In this document: piece by piece, positions 1 through 10,842 of the stretch
How the letters are laid out: each line of letters begins with the position of its first letter
How positions within the stretch are numbered: position 1 is the first letter of the stretch
DNA from: Scilla litardierei
Lineage: Eukaryota; Streptophyta; Magnoliopsida; Asparagales; Asparagaceae
Assembly: GCA_030789695.1 (NCBI GenBank)
Contig: CM061142.1
Location: 805,057,961 to 805,121,960 of the forward strand
Direction of reading: 5' to 3'
DNA length: 64,000 bases
The notes under the pieces: model-generated
What the model was told of the DNA's origin: nothing
Databases searched by the model: none
Seen by the model: only the letters and a program-made list of their open reading frames with translations
Program-made: the position numbers and the translations under genes

Positions 1-1000
1 TTTCTCTCAACAACACCATTTTGAGGAGGTGCACGAGGGAATGAAAAGGTGTGTGTAATACCAACTTCATCACAAAAAGTTGAGAAAGACTCATTCTCAA
101 ATTCTCCTCCATGATCACTACGAATAGTGACAATGGTGGTTCCAATGAGATTTTGTACTTTCTTAACAAAAATTGTGATGTTTTCAAAAGCGTCATTTTT
201 ATTACTTAAGGAAAATACCCAAGTAAATCTAGAAAAGTCATCAACGATGACAAGTCCATATCGTGCATTTCCTAATGAAGCAACTCTAGTTGGCCCAAAT
301 AAATCTAGATGTAATAGCTCTAGTGGCCGCTTAGAAGAAATGCTTTTCTTATGTTTAAAAGACGATTTTGGAAGCTTGCCTCGTTGACACGAGTCACAAA
401 AGCTTTTCTTTTGAAAGACAATCTTAGGGAAGCCTCTAATAGAATTTAACTTGGAAAGCTTAAATAGTGTTCCAAAGTTCACATGACCAAAACGTCGATA
501 CCATAAGTGTTGTTCACTTGTGTTGGTAATGAGATATTGTTCATGTGATCTTGGAAGATCTAGGATGTATATATCCTTATGGCGTGTGTCGGAAAATAAT
601 AAATCATTATTATCTTTTCTTAAAATATGGCACATTCCTTTCGCAAAGATAACTTTGTAACCTTTGTCACAAAAGTTGGCTTATTGAAATGAGATTGTGG
701 TTTAATTCTTTAACAAGGTAAACATCACTTATTAATGGTTTAGAAGGATTACCCACTTTTCCAACACCTATGATGGTTCCGCTCTCGTTGCCTCCAAAGA
801 CTACCCGGTTTCCATTTGCAATGGACACCACTCCAGAGAGCAATTGAGCGTCACCCATCATGTGTTTTGAACACCCGCTATTGAGTATCCAATTCCTCTT
901 GGAGCTAAATTTAAATTTGTTGCTCCGTTTCTTTTTCTTGAGTACCTAAAGATAGAAAATATCGTATCATAGTACCCAAGGTCATTGGGTCCAAAAGATT
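1..1000 (-). pseudogene. pol: copia pol fragment: protease, GAG-pre-integrase, integrase core
   Basis: The minus strand encodes a copia protease active-site region (about 840-900), a GAG-pre-integrase segment (about 380-860) with HNLISISQL, the integrase zinc-binding region (DSCQRGK near 395), and the integrase core with LHLDLFGP, the second catalytic aspartate in RSDHGGEF (near 105) and NGVVE at the left edge. Two lesions are visible. The protease motif reads LNSGCSKHM, where the family has DSGCS, so the catalytic Asp is Asn. One extra T in the run near 668-676 shifts the frame just after SISQL and brings in a TGA. Downstream the frame is open again to the window edge. This copy cannot make a working polyprotein. 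The gag frame ends at 1092 in a stop before pol begins. Confidence 0.85.
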
Positions 1001-1091
1001 AGACCTTTGGAAGCCAAGTCCAATTGGAATTAAACTTCCCCATATAATTATCATTATCCACTACATTCATAAAATAAGCATTCATGTAAAC

Positions 1092-3239
1092 TTATTTTTT
1101 ATCCATATTTGTGTCCTTTGGGATCCAAATAGTGAAGATTTTGGGAGCCATAATCCTATTGGGAGCATGCATGCATTGTTGATTTCTACGTGATGCATGT
1201 CGTGGATAGGCATAAGGAACATGATAAAATGGTGCATGTGGATAATTATTCATACGATGATGTGGGTGAACATATGCATGTGGGGGAACACGTGTGTGAG
1301 GGTGTCTCACTTGGTGTGCACGTGCCAGTGGACGTGTAGCATAAAAATCATCATATGTGTGAGCCGGTGGAGTAGGACGTGTGTTCCTACGTGGCATATT
1401 ATTTGTGTACATGTAAGCATGACCCTTCCTTGGAGGTCCACCCAAAGTGGGTTTCTTTCCAAAAGAGGGTGTGTACGAGGTGGAAGCACCATTGGTAGAT
1501 GAACTACCAATAGAGTGTTTGCTCCCACTCGTTGAGTCGCCGGAAGTTGGCCTAACAAAGGTAGTGGCTGATTTGGATGAACTTCCCATCTTATACCCCA
1601 AGCCAATGTGGTGATTGGCCGGAAGTAAGTCATTTAGGATGTTATCCAAATGGTCCTTACCCTTATTGAATTTATTAATTCGGCCTAATGTGCACTCATA
1701 TTTCTCGGTGAGAGAATGCATCGAAGCATCCAAAGTGGATACTTGCGATGTGAGTGCATAAACACGAGATTTAAGATTCTCATTCTCGATACTCAAAGTT
1801 GAGTTCCGAGAAGTCAAATCCGCTATCTCATGTTCATCCGATTCCTCGACATGAACATGTTCAAGTTGAGATTTGAGATTAACAATCTCATTTCTCAACT
1901 CTTCAACAACGGTGTCGTTGTTGGTGATGATAGGTTTAGGCGAGTTTTGGATGCTAGCTAAATCATCTTTTACCTTAGTATATCTATGTACTAATTTAGT
2001 GTATTTAGACCATAATTGAGCATTAGCATTTCTAAGGTCATCCATTGTTACCTCATCGCCTTCCTTGTCGCTATCATCAGAGGAGGAATCTTTATCTTGC
2101 TCCTCTTGAGCCATGAAGCACATGTGTGCTTGCTCCACTTGCTCATCGTCCGACTCTCCGCTTGAGGAATCCTCGGAGTCGGTGAAAGTGCCGACAAGCC
2201 CCTTTTTGTACCCTTTCTTGTACTTCTTGGACTTGTCGAACTTTGGCGCCTTCCACTTCTCCTTGTGTTTATTTTGAGGACAATCCGCTTTCATGTGTCC
2301 TGGCTTGTTGCATTTGAAACACAAAGGAGAGGAGGCGTTAGTAGAACTAAACTTCGATTTGTTTTTGAAGTTACCTTTCCGAAAGAACCGGTTGAACTTC
2401 TTTGCCATAAGGGCAATGGATTCCAAGTCCAACTCTTCTTCTGATTCTTCATCATTGGTAGATGTGGTTGTAGATGGAGCGGCCTTGAACGCAATCGCCT
2501 TTTTCTTTGGCTCGTCTTGCTTCAAGTAGGACTTCATCTTGTCCTGCAACTTTAGTTTGCTATCCTTGCATACCTCATAATATATTAAGGTACCCATTAA
2601 TTGAACAACAGTATAAGTTTTCATATCATTACCTTCCTCGATGGCGAAGGTACGTTTCTCCCAACAAGAAGGAAGTCCATCGATGATCTTCGAGACTTTC
2701 TCCTTTTGGGTGTAGGTTTTACCAAGAGCCTCCAACTTGTTGGTGATGTCGACGAAGCGAGCATAGTACTCCTTCATCTTCTCACCCTGTAGCATATGAA
2801 ATAATTCGTAATGTTTATTAACTACAACGAGTTTAGAGTCTCTTACCCTACTCGTTCCTTCATGCAATATGAGGAGGGAGTTCCATATTTGATATGCACT
2901 CTTACATGTGCATATCTTATTGAAGTCCTCGGGCTCCAAAGCGCATTGCAAAGCGTTCATTGCCTTGGCATTGCTTACCTCCGCGGCGACCTCCACGGTA
3001 GTCCACTTCTCGAAATCTTCTTCGGCGGGCTTGACATACTCCTTCATTGTGGCTCTCCATAATGAAGAACTCCGGAGGAAAGTTTCCATCCGGTATTTCC
3101 AGTACCCGTATTTGGTACCGTTGAAGAAAGGAGGCCTCGTCGAGGAGTTTCCTTCCATCACCGAAGACGCTCCTTCACGGTTCCTGAAGGTGTTGTAATC
3201 TGAAGATGGACGAACGGTCTTGTTGTCGTTGGCAGACAT
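1092..3239 (-). CDS. gag: Gag polyprotein of SIRE-like copia element (715 aa, apparently intact)
   Basis: Structural protein that would package retrotransposon RNA into cytoplasmic particles. It starts at an ATG 13 bp downstream of the PBS, the usual spacing. Residues about 35-60 (PPFFNGTKYGYWKYRM) match the DUF4219 N-terminal motif of plant copia Gag. Residues about 95-225 form the UBN2-type capsid region. Residues 307-320 are a CCHC zinc knuckle (C-x2-C-x4-H-x4-C) for RNA binding. Lysine-rich and acidic Ser/Asp/Glu stretches follow, then a probable coiled coil (about 400-530) and a basic His/Arg/Pro-rich tail. The length exceeds usual copia Gags but suits SIRE/Maximus. The frame is unbroken although the adjacent pol is damaged. 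Family assignment is sure; coding activity is unknown. Confidence 0.88.
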   Translation of the reverse strand: MSANDNKTVRPSSDYNTFRNREGASSVMEGNSSTRPPFFNGTKYGYWKYRMETFLRSSSLWRATMKEYVKPAEEDFEKWTTVEVAAEVSNAKAMNALQCALEPEDFNKICTCKSAYQIWNSLLILHEGTSRVRDSKLVVVNKHYELFHMLQGEKMKEYYARFVDITNKLEALGKTYTQKEKVSKIIDGLPSCWEKRTFAIEEGNDMKTYTVVQLMGTLIYYEVCKDSKLKLQDKMKSYLKQDEPKKKAIAFKAAPSTTTSTNDEESEEELDLESIALMAKKFNRFFRKGNFKNKSKFSSTNASSPLCFKCNKPGHMKADCPQNKHKEKWKAPKFDKSKKYKKGYKKGLVGTFTDSEDSSSGESDDEQVEQAHMCFMAQEEQDKDSSSDDSDKEGDEVTMDDLRNANAQLWSKYTKLVHRYTKVKDDLASIQNSPKPIITNNDTVVEELRNEIVNLKSQLEHVHVEESDEHEIADLTSRNSTLSIENENLKSRVYALTSQVSTLDASMHSLTEKYECTLGRINKFNKGKDHLDNILNDLLPANHHIGLGYKMGSSSKSATTFVRPTSGDSTSGSKHSIGSSSTNGASTSYTPSFGKKPTLGGPPRKGHAYMYTNNMPRRNTRPTPPAHTYDDFYATRPLARAHQVRHPHTRVPPHAYVHPHHRMNNYPHAPFYHVPYAYPRHASRRNQQCMHAPNRIMAPKIFTIWIPKDTNMDKK

Positions 3240-3251
3240 AGCTATAGACTT

Positions 3252-3264
3252 GGCTCTGATACCA
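3252..3264 (-). other. Primer binding site (initiator Met-tRNA type)
   Basis: On the minus strand the bases read TGGTATCAGAGCC, complementary to the 3' end of plant initiator Met-tRNA. It lies 2 nt inside the LTR end and fixes element orientation and the LTR boundary at 3267. Confidence 0.9.
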
Positions 3265-4001
3265 AATGTAATGCCCTACCAAGCTACTACACAAGTACTA
3301 GAGGGGGGGTGAATAGTACTTTAAAATAATTAAGAAGATAATTCCTAATTATCTTGCAAACTCTACCAATCAATGCGGAAATGCGGAAATGTAAATATAG
3401 ACAACAAATAAAACAATCGCAAACAAGCAATTTAATGGGTTCAGATCCACCCAAGTCTCCCCGACTTGTTCCCGGTGATCCTACGTCCCAACCACCCGGA
3501 TCCACTCCGGATACTTGAGTTAGAAACCCTAACTCAAGATTTGCACTATGAAATTCTTGTAGAAAACCTCTACAAGATCAAATCATACACAAATCGAAAT
3601 GTGACTCCCACAACCCGGGATCACAAACAAACTCTCACAACCGAGAGTGAAACACTTACAATATCAATGTAAATTGAAATAGAAATTCTTGCCACAAAAT
3701 ACCTATGCCTTGAGTAAACTTACGAATTAGGGCAAAGAGTATCTTGGGGAAGATGAAGAGGCACCAAACCCTAGCTCCAAGTAGATGACCAGTAATGGAG
3801 TCCTAGGTGGATGTTGGTGACCTAGAATCAAGCACTTGGCTTGGAAGGCTCACAATCAATGAATCTCTCTTTTGAAATAAGAGTGAGGGAGAGATTCAAG
3901 ATTAGAAATGAATGAGCTTTGAATGAGATTGAATGCTTCTCTTTTGATCTCTAAATTTCTCTTAAAATCAGCCTTGAGTGCAATGAATGCAGCACAACAA
4001 G

Positions 4002-4009
4002 TATTTATA
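4002..4009 (-). promoter_or_regulatory. TATA box of SIRE-like LTR
   Basis: TATAAATA on the minus strand, just downstream (in element orientation) of the U3 motif array and about 740 bp before the LTR end. Probable start of R. Confidence 0.6.
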
Positions 4010-4073
4010 GGTTAGAGGAAAGAGAGAGAGAAAAACATTTCAATTAAAGCTCCAACGGCTCTATTCTGAACCA

Positions 4074-4604
4074 GACTAGTCGGTCAAAGACGGATCACTG
4101 ACCGACTAGTTCATCAACTAGTCGGTCGGTGATACAACGTAGACCGACTAATGGTTGAACAGCCAAAAGGTCGAAGTTCAGACTTAAAGAACTAGTCGGT
4201 CTAAGAAGACTTCCCAACCGACTAGTTTCACAACTAATCGGTCGGTGAGTGAACTTAGACCGACTAAGAGATAAAACAAATAGTCTGAGTACAAATTGAT
4301 TTAGTCGGTCCAAGAACAAATGTTGACCGACTAGTTCATCAACTAGTCGGTCGCCAAATGTACATAGACCGACTAACGATAAATAGTAGCTCAGGCTTAA
4401 AAATAGAAGTTCAACTAGTCGGTCTAAGAAGGATTCTTAACGGACTAGTTTCACAACTAGTCGGTCGGTGAACCTTCTTTGACCGACTAACTATAAACAA
4501 TAACTGAGCTAGAAATTGAGAAGGCAAACTAGTCGGTCCAAGAAGCATTGCCGACCGACTAGATCACCATCTAGTCGGTTGGTTCTTCTTCTTGAACCAA
4601 CTAA
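4074..4604 (-). repeat. U3 array: five diverged ~114-bp units of ACTAGTCGGTC / GACCGACTAGT
   Basis: The motif ACTAGTCGGTC and its reverse complement recur about 15 times. Higher-order units start near 4075, 4191, 4303, 4414 and 4530, so the period is 111-116 bp. Each unit has one forward motif, an inverted pair separated by about 10 bp, and a further reverse motif. The array ends about 65 bp before the TATA box. Direct repeats in copia U3 regions (Tnt1, Tto1) are known transcriptional enhancers; that role here is inference. Confidence 0.85.
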
Positions 4605-5005
4605 CATGCACAAGAAGTCGCGAATCGAAGCGCAAAGCTTCGGAAAAGTTCGTATGGACTTCTACTAAGATCCTAGCTCTAAGATAGAAGCGTTATGAAG
4701 ATTAAAACGTAAGACCTACTCAAAGCTTAACATTCTACGAAAATGAAGCTAGAAGACAATAAATAAACTTGACGAACCGCTTCAAAAGCTTCAATCGAAT
4801 CTTCATGACTTCAATAATGGTCCATAAGCTTCAACGAAGCTTTAGGCATACGATCACGCGCTTTGAGAAGTCTCGAGACGTCGCTTTGGATGTTCATATA
4901 AATTTGGCGACGATCTCCATAACTGCGCTCACAAAGAGTTAGTTCACGATATATTTATGTTTGTTCATCATCCAAAACCAAATCCCGGGAGTCAATACTC
5001 AACAA

Positions 5006-6960
5006 TGTAAACATGAAGTAATATTGTTAATGTATTGGTGACAATTATTTTATAGTTATCAATTTAAATTTTCGGGTAGGACACTTAAGGAGCTGGACTT
5101 CACCCAGGGTGGGTGAAAATAGTGGTACCCCAAACAGCGACACGCGCACTGTATGGGCCTCTCGTAACTCCCCCATTTCGGGAGTGAGATGGTGATACTT
5201 TTCTACCTCATGGTGCATCACAAGTACACCCATAAGCCTCTTTAACCCTACCCACTCCCCTTGCTGGTTGTTGGGAGTATGAGTGAGACTACAACTCCAT
5301 GTCCACTCCTTAATGCCTACTTTTTACACGTGTCCTCCCTAACCCACATCCAGAGTCTAACCCATTTCTGAATGGATTGAGAACTCCAGACTAATTACAT
5401 CATCTCACTATTAATCATTAAATCATGTCAACAATTATCTCTTTCGGCGGTCTCATCACCACATTCACAACATCATTACCATATGAACAATTCACTATGT
5501 TCATTTATCAAGTTCAATAGCACATTCTTCTTTATTGTCAAATTTCCACATACAATATTATCTCAAAAATAGCATGAAGTTCCTTCTCTTTGCATATGAA
5601 CATAGGTGCCATAATAACAGAGTTTTGGTGTTCTCATTTATCAATTTCAAACAGGCATTCTTAACCTATCAAATTGAAATTGCATATCATTATTTCCACA
5701 TGGAGCATATCATTAGCATTTAATTTACATTTCATACGACACGACATGGTCGCATGAAATAAATCAGCAAACTGAACTAGATATTCAATCGTCATTCTGT
5801 GAAATTTCAAACACACAACCGGTTGGGGCTCCCACACGAACGTGTGTAGGCTTAAACAAAAATTTAGAAAACAAACACAACCACAAGGCTGTTTGATTCT
5901 ATTAACACGGCCATGTGAACAATACAATAGAGGTTCAAAGGGTCAATCCACACGGTCATTTGGGATAATCCACATGGCCGTATGGAAACTAGAGCCGAGG
6001 TTCGTAATCCTCATCCACACTGTCGTTTGATAATTCAAACAGTCGTGTGGGGAAAAGATGCAGATGGGTCGAACATTGGTCGACACGGTCATTTCTCGTA
6101 ACTACACGGCTGTGTTGTTTCGAGGAGACAACATTCACGTCTACGTCGACGCTACTTGAAGGGTTAGGGTGACACAACCGTGTGAAATTCGACATGGTTG
6201 TTTCGCTCGAGAATCTCACTTAGCAGCGACACGGTCGAAGGACGAATGTGTGACACGATGGTTGGTCGAAACGACCGACCTTACGGTAATGACACGGTCG
6301 TTTCGTCTATAACACGACCGAGACACTGTCGTTTGGCTTCTTGGCGCCGTCGATTTATACTGCGATTAAAAATAAATCCTAGCGAATTCTAAATCTAAAT
6401 CCATCTAGTTCAGGTGTGATTCCTACCTCTTAGATCCTCTAATCAGTCTAGGGCCCTTCTTCTCCTTAAAGAACCTATGGCGCTTACTCCTCCTTCTTCT
6501 TCTCTAACGATGCTCGGGCAAGAGATGGGTTACGACTTTGGCTCGATGGAAAGAAGAAGGCAGCAGCAATGGGGGTGGCTTGCTGATGCGTGAGCTGAGG
6601 GTGAGAGGAATAGAGATTTTCTTTTCTTTTTTCTTTTCTTTTGTCATTTGATTTTTCTCCAAAATTTTTCCTCTTAATCCCTTCTACAAACCTAGCCATC
6701 CTTCTCCTTTTTTCCTAGTGAGTCCATGTGTCCTAGAGGTAGGTGAGAGTTAAAGAGATAATGCCACCTCTAAGTAGGTGGTGGCTTCATTAGGATTTTC
6801 TAGGGTTTTTTTCAAACTTTCAGTAAATAGAAATACTTCTTTAATAGCACATACTCCTTTAATACTATTATTTCCTTTATATACTCCATTTATTTAAATC
6901 CAATGAGATATAAAAATTGTTTAAAAATTATTTTTAGCTTCACAAAATTAGGAAAAATGT
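5006..6960. other. Probable old long gypsy LTR fragment (Tekay/Del-like), no gene
   Basis: No plausible protein. A segment at 5090-5113 (GGAGCTGGACTTCACCC...) resembles one at 40661-40682 inside another long LTR-like region. An array of CACGGTCG/CACGGCCGTG motifs follows (5905-6337), then a CT-rich stretch near 6420-6720. Arrays of ACACGGCCGTGT-like motifs are common in long LTRs of plant chromoviruses of the Tekay/Del type (general knowledge; assignment is inference). Boundaries and target-site duplication were not found. The SIRE element at 1-5005 adjoins or interrupts it at 5005. Confidence 0.4.
5905..6337. repeat. Array of CACGGYCGTG-like quasi-palindromes
   Basis: About 14 degenerate copies of CACGGTCGTG or CACGGCCGTG and partial forms (for example near 5905, 5951, 5974, 6088, 6107, 6172, 6230, 6293, 6311), irregularly spaced. 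A TTTATACT sequence follows near 6353. The same architecture as the other LTR motif arrays in this window. Confidence 0.65.
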
Positions 6961-7199
6961 ATAGAAATCCCCGGAAATTTATTGTATGAATACGCCCAAA
7001 ATGTGTACTCATATATGTATAATAAAATTAGAGTTAGTACAGATATAGAGCCGTTACAGTGCATTTAATGTGATTTTAAATAGTGACCCAGACATCTGAT
7101 AGTTATTCTGCATCCGGCTGATTGGGTTAAATCTGCACGTTTATTTCTATTGTAGCATTTATTGCTGCGCCATTTTCCTTGGCTTTAGGGCTGTTTCTT
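6961..7199. other. AT-rich intergenic stretch
   Basis: No coding potential or recognised repeat boundary seen; probably leads into the copia LTR fragment on its right. Confidence 0.3.
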
Positions 7200-7862
7200 G
7201 AGTAGTATTTATAGGAGATGAGAGGGATCTTTTTAGAACTCTTGATTAACTCTAGAACGCATTGAATACACATTCATTACTCTCCTTCTCCTTCAAGTGC
7301 TCATTTACTCCATTGTCCAACTAAGCTCTAAAGCTTTCATCCAAGCACTGAATGCTTCATCAATTGGACAAGCTCATTTAGTGCAACAACTCTCACTCTA
7401 GAACACTTCATACACACCTTGCACCAAGTAAGTTTATTTAAAGGCATAGGATTATGTAACCTATTTCAAGTTTATTGTTCCATCTTTTCTCATTTATTTG
7501 TTTGAGAGAACTCTCGGGTTGTGAGCGTGCTTATTCTAAGGCTATGGGAATAAGGATATTGATTGCAGTTCGATTACTCTTGTTAGGGTTTTCACGAGAG
7601 GGTTTAATGGATCTAGCTTAAGCGAGATTTGCTTGAGGTGTTGTAGAAGGATTCAGATAGTCAGGGTTTGACTAGGGAATCCAAACCAGGGTAATTATCT
7701 ATGTTGCATTGCTCCAAATTTCTGTGGTTGTTTTTATTATTCTGCATAGTTGGTTGATTAGGGTTTTAATTGGCGTAAATTCCGATTATTTTTATAGAAC
7801 AATATTCACCCCTAGTGTTTCTCTCCTTATAGCTACAGGTGCTACAGATTGGCCTTCTTACA
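7200..7862 (+). repeat. Copia-type LTR fragment, 3' (R-U5) portion
   Basis: A TATA-like AGTATTTATAGG sits near 7208. About 590 bp downstream comes ATTCACCCCTAGTG (7804-7817), the C-rich U5 block shared with the copia LTRs ending at 3267, 31636, 56703 and 61296. The segment ends GCCTTCTTACA at 7862, like the CCTTACA ends of the 54840-61296 element. No PBS follows, so this is a solo LTR or a fragment. The left boundary is not resolved. Confidence 0.5.
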
Positions 7863-8845
7863 TAGGTAATCACCTCTAAAAGTTTAGGTGAACGAACAAG
7901 GATAAGATTCAATCCTCTTGTGTTTTTTAATGTCGTGTGGAATAAGAAGTTTCAAGATGATGTCATTTTAATATACAAATAATGACTGAGATGAACTAAT
8001 TTCAAATGGTTCATCTAGGCTTATTCATAAGCCAGACATGAATTCCTGGAGCAATAAATTGATGTAGCGTTTAATGTTAAACGTATGGATACATTTAACT
8101 GACGTTTGAATGGTGTTGAATTTCATTACTCTTAAGACATATGCAATACACAGTTGCATGTGATTTATATCAAATGTGCTGGTGTCGACCATAATAGAAA
8201 GTGAGAAAATGGAATCATGCTTCTCCACTGTGTGAGTCTTGAGGGGATTGGTTTCCTCAAAATTACCCTTTGACTTTTTGACTAGTATTCGAGGACTCAA
8301 TCTTGGAGATAGCCACTTTAGCATATTCCTTATGACCATGATTGATTTGGTCTAAACGGATATGTCTAGGAAAGTGTCTGAGTTGAGACTTACGGTAATA
8401 AGTGCAAAAAAGGCTAAGTTTAATGGTATCAAGTTTGATGATCTCACAGGCCGGCCATTCTATGATAAAGAGACATCAATATGGAGGTGTTTAAGTATAT
8501 CCTCAAGAGTAAACAAATGAAAAGTATGAATCATGAGTACTTAAACTGATACAACAAAATAGACATATGGCATTATAAGTGACATATCCTCAAGAGTAAA
8601 CAAATGAAAATTGTATGAATCATGAGTACTTAAACTGATACAACAAAATAGACCTATGGTATTATAAGTGACAATGAAAATTTAGACAATTGAATTACAA
8701 AGAGGATATTTATGTATCTCTAACCAGTGCACGACAAGATGATCTATGTTTGCTCATGGGTCGTACGACCAAGTTACTAAGCATGAAAAAGTCTTCTTCT
8801 CGTGTTGTTTCTGTAACAACAATCACATCATGTGTGAGTGTGAGA
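7863..8845. other. Unassigned stretch with an 87-bp tandem duplication
   Basis: No convincing protein. Short open frames near 8025-8339 and 8690-8878 lack recognisable motifs. Contains the direct duplication listed at 8497-8671. Confidence 0.35.
8497..8671 (+). repeat. Direct tandem duplication, 87-bp unit, two copies
   Basis: ATATCCTCAAGAGTAAAC begins at 8497 and again at 8584. The two copies run through to ATTATAAGTGAC with only a few differences, including a small indel (AAAAGTATG versus AAAATTGTATG) and CATATGGCA versus CCTATGGTA. Confidence 0.9.
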
Positions 8846-9787
8846 TGTTACAATTGGGTACACCCACGACGGGATTAACCCGAGGGGCTAAATTGAAATG
8901 ATTACAGGATTGAGGGGCTGAAATATAATTATAATTAACATTTGCGTTCAAATTGTAATTATGAGAAGTTGAGGGGTTATAATGCAATTTATGATAATAA
9001 CTTCTCAACTATTTTGGAGAGACATTTTTCTCCAACGTTAAAAAGTTTAACGCTAAAACTTCTCCCCCAACTCCTATATATACACATTGAGTCTCCATGT
9101 CAAAGGGTGTGCTTTCCTCTCCTTAAAATCTATTTCAAGAAGAAGAAGAATGGTAATCTTAGTAGTGAGAAGTGTTTGGTTTTCTTTTGTGATTCCAAGC
9201 CCGACTCTTGAGCATCGTAATTCCTCCTCACAAGATCTTAATTTATTCAGCTACATAAATCATCAAAGGTATGTGATCCTTACGATAATCTTTAGTATTT
9301 TCCATCGCCAACACTAGCCCTCAAGAACTCCAACATTTTTTGCCGATAATTGACATCATTCTTGTTGATGTTCATATACTAAAACCCAAAACCACTGCAA
9401 ATTTAGTAAACATATATTTTTTCCTTGTTGATTTAGCGGGGCATGAAAGCGTTTTATTCTCATTGGACCAGTCAATTTATGATGATACGATTCATGTGCA
9501 AATAATTTTGAAACCATAAGATTATTGGGATATCTATATTTTAGTGTATGATGATCAACCTAAACAGCATCGATCATCCAAAAAGAAATCGAAAGGTAAC
9601 GTTTTTAAGGATTAGCGTAGGATGAAAGAACTTGAAATTCATGAAGAATCTTGTCCAGAAATTGTTTGAATTGAGTGTGGAACATTACCAGAATCCATGA
9701 TGACGAAGAAGAAATCTGGATATAGATCTTCTTATTGATCATACGAATGGAGAGAGGGAGATGAGAAGACATTTTCTTCTCTCTTTT
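8846..9787 (+). repeat. Probable gypsy-type LTR start, interrupted by the Retand element
   Basis: TGTTACAATTGGG at 8846 is a plausible LTR start. It is followed by GAGGGGCTAAATTG and GAGGGGCTGAAAT blocks typical of plant gypsy LTR U3 regions, and by a CTATATATACA TATA box at about 9073-9083. No end or PBS was found. The Retand element is inserted at 9787/9788, so this host sequence continues at 29501 with GTCTTACGCTC.... Assignment is inference. Confidence 0.4.
9783..9787. other. Target-site duplication CTTTT (left copy)
   Basis: CTTTT directly before the left LTR of the Retand element. The identical 5 bp follow the right LTR at 23414-23418, and the duplicated LTR at 29501-29505. Five bp is the usual duplication length for LTR-retrotransposon integrases. 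Confidence 0.85.
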
Positions 9788-10826
9788 TGTTACGAGGTGG
9801 AACTCGCGTACAATGAATTTGTATTATGGGGAACCAAGGGCACGATGGTTATATGGGGAAGACGGTTTAGGTAGGCTGTTTTACAAGTGATTAGTGGGGT
9901 GAAGAGGTTGGACCCGTTGCCAGTGGTGCTTACGGGGTCGAATCTCGCCGGATGCAACTGAGGAGGGTTGGTCGACGGGGGGCTGAAGCTGACTTTGGAC
10001 CAGGGGCGAGCTCTCCTGCAGCACGAACAACTCGTCAGAAGGGCGGGGTTGGGGTTCAACCCTTAGCCCCTCCGATGCCTAAGTCAGTAATAGGGCTTAA
10101 AATGGGGGCTAGACACGCCGGCCAGACTAACGGTGTGTCGACCGCACGTGGTGAGCTATGGGTGGGAGAACAAAGATATGGACGACCTTTGTCCTCGTGT
10201 GTGAATTATAGATAAAGAGAGAATTTTCCAACCCCCTTTCCGTAAGAGGAGAGGTGGTATTTATACCTGACGGGTGATGACTAGGCGTGCTGAGCTGGCT
10301 CGGGTGTCAGCGGAAGCTTCGGACAAAGATGTTGGGAACAGGAGTTCCTGACCTGCTTTTGTCAGGCGGCGCAACGGCCAAGGGGTGTTTTTGTCGGGAT
10401 GTCAGGGCCGAAAGCGCTAACCGTCAAATGGGTCAGCTGCCAGGGGGTGCTTTGTCAGGCGGTCGGGTGACGTATGTGTCAATCGCGCCCTTATCCTAGG
10501 TCGTTTGTCGTTGGTGATGAACTAAAGGTCGGGCTATGCTATCCCTGGCGTCGGGGCGCATGAGAATCAGACGGGTCGTCCGGGTCGGGAGTTGTCCGGC
10601 CCGGCCCCGCCTCCCGTTCGGTCGCGAACTATGGTTCGCAGGTGCGGATAGATACACGTGCCTAAGTCAGCTGGCCTATCGGTGACGTCCGGGCGCACCT
10701 CAGCACCCCTGGCCTAGGCGTACAACCACAGTTGTTCGACCCGCTCGGGGCGGTGCGCTCGGGGAGCGCCCGTCCCCATGTGGATTCGGGCAGGAGTCGG
10801 ACTCCTACGATCTTTAGGTCGTAACA
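9788..10826 (-). repeat. 3' LTR of Retand element (1039 bp)
   Basis: Plus-strand ends TGTTACGAGG...GGTCGTAACA, aligned without indels to 22375-23413 and 28462-29500. On the minus strand a TATAAATA box lies at 10258-10265. The PPT abuts it at 10827. Confidence 0.95.
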
Positions 10827-10842
10827 ATTGCCCCCGGCATTC
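10827..10842 (-). other. Polypurine tract of Retand element
   Basis: The minus strand reads GAATGCCGGGGGCAAT directly before the 3' LTR: a G-rich plus-strand primer site in the expected place. Confidence 0.75.

Larger units (their letters stand above)
1..5005 (-). mobile_element. SIRE/Maximus-like Ty1/copia retrotransposon, 5' part (truncated by window edge)
   Basis: Read on the minus strand the order is 5' LTR (3267-5005), PBS for initiator Met-tRNA (3252-3264), a long gag with CCHC knuckle (1092-3239), then protease, GAG-pre-integrase and integrase-core sequence reaching position 1. This PR-INT order is diagnostic of Ty1/copia. A long Gag with an extended coiled-coil tail, a long LTR and the Met PBS fit the SIRE/Maximus lineage (inference). 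RT, RNase H and the 3' LTR would lie left of the window, so the target-site duplication cannot be checked. The 5 bp right of the LTR are ATGTA. The copy is defective: protease catalytic-residue change and a pol frameshift. Confidence 0.9.
3267..5005 (-). repeat. 5' LTR of SIRE-like copia element (1739 bp)
   Basis: On the minus strand the LTR begins TGTTGAGTATTG at 5005 and ends ...CATTACA at 3267, next to the PBS. The same start and a similar end occur in the element at 54840-61296, supporting both boundaries. U3 carries a motif array (4074-4604). A TATAAATA box lies at 4002-4009, and a C-rich TTCACCCCCCCTCTAGT block near 3295-3312 sits in U5. Confidence 0.85.

Noticed and set aside
127..387. 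86-codon plus-strand open frame at left edge
   Set aside because: Antisense to the copia integrase core on the minus strand.
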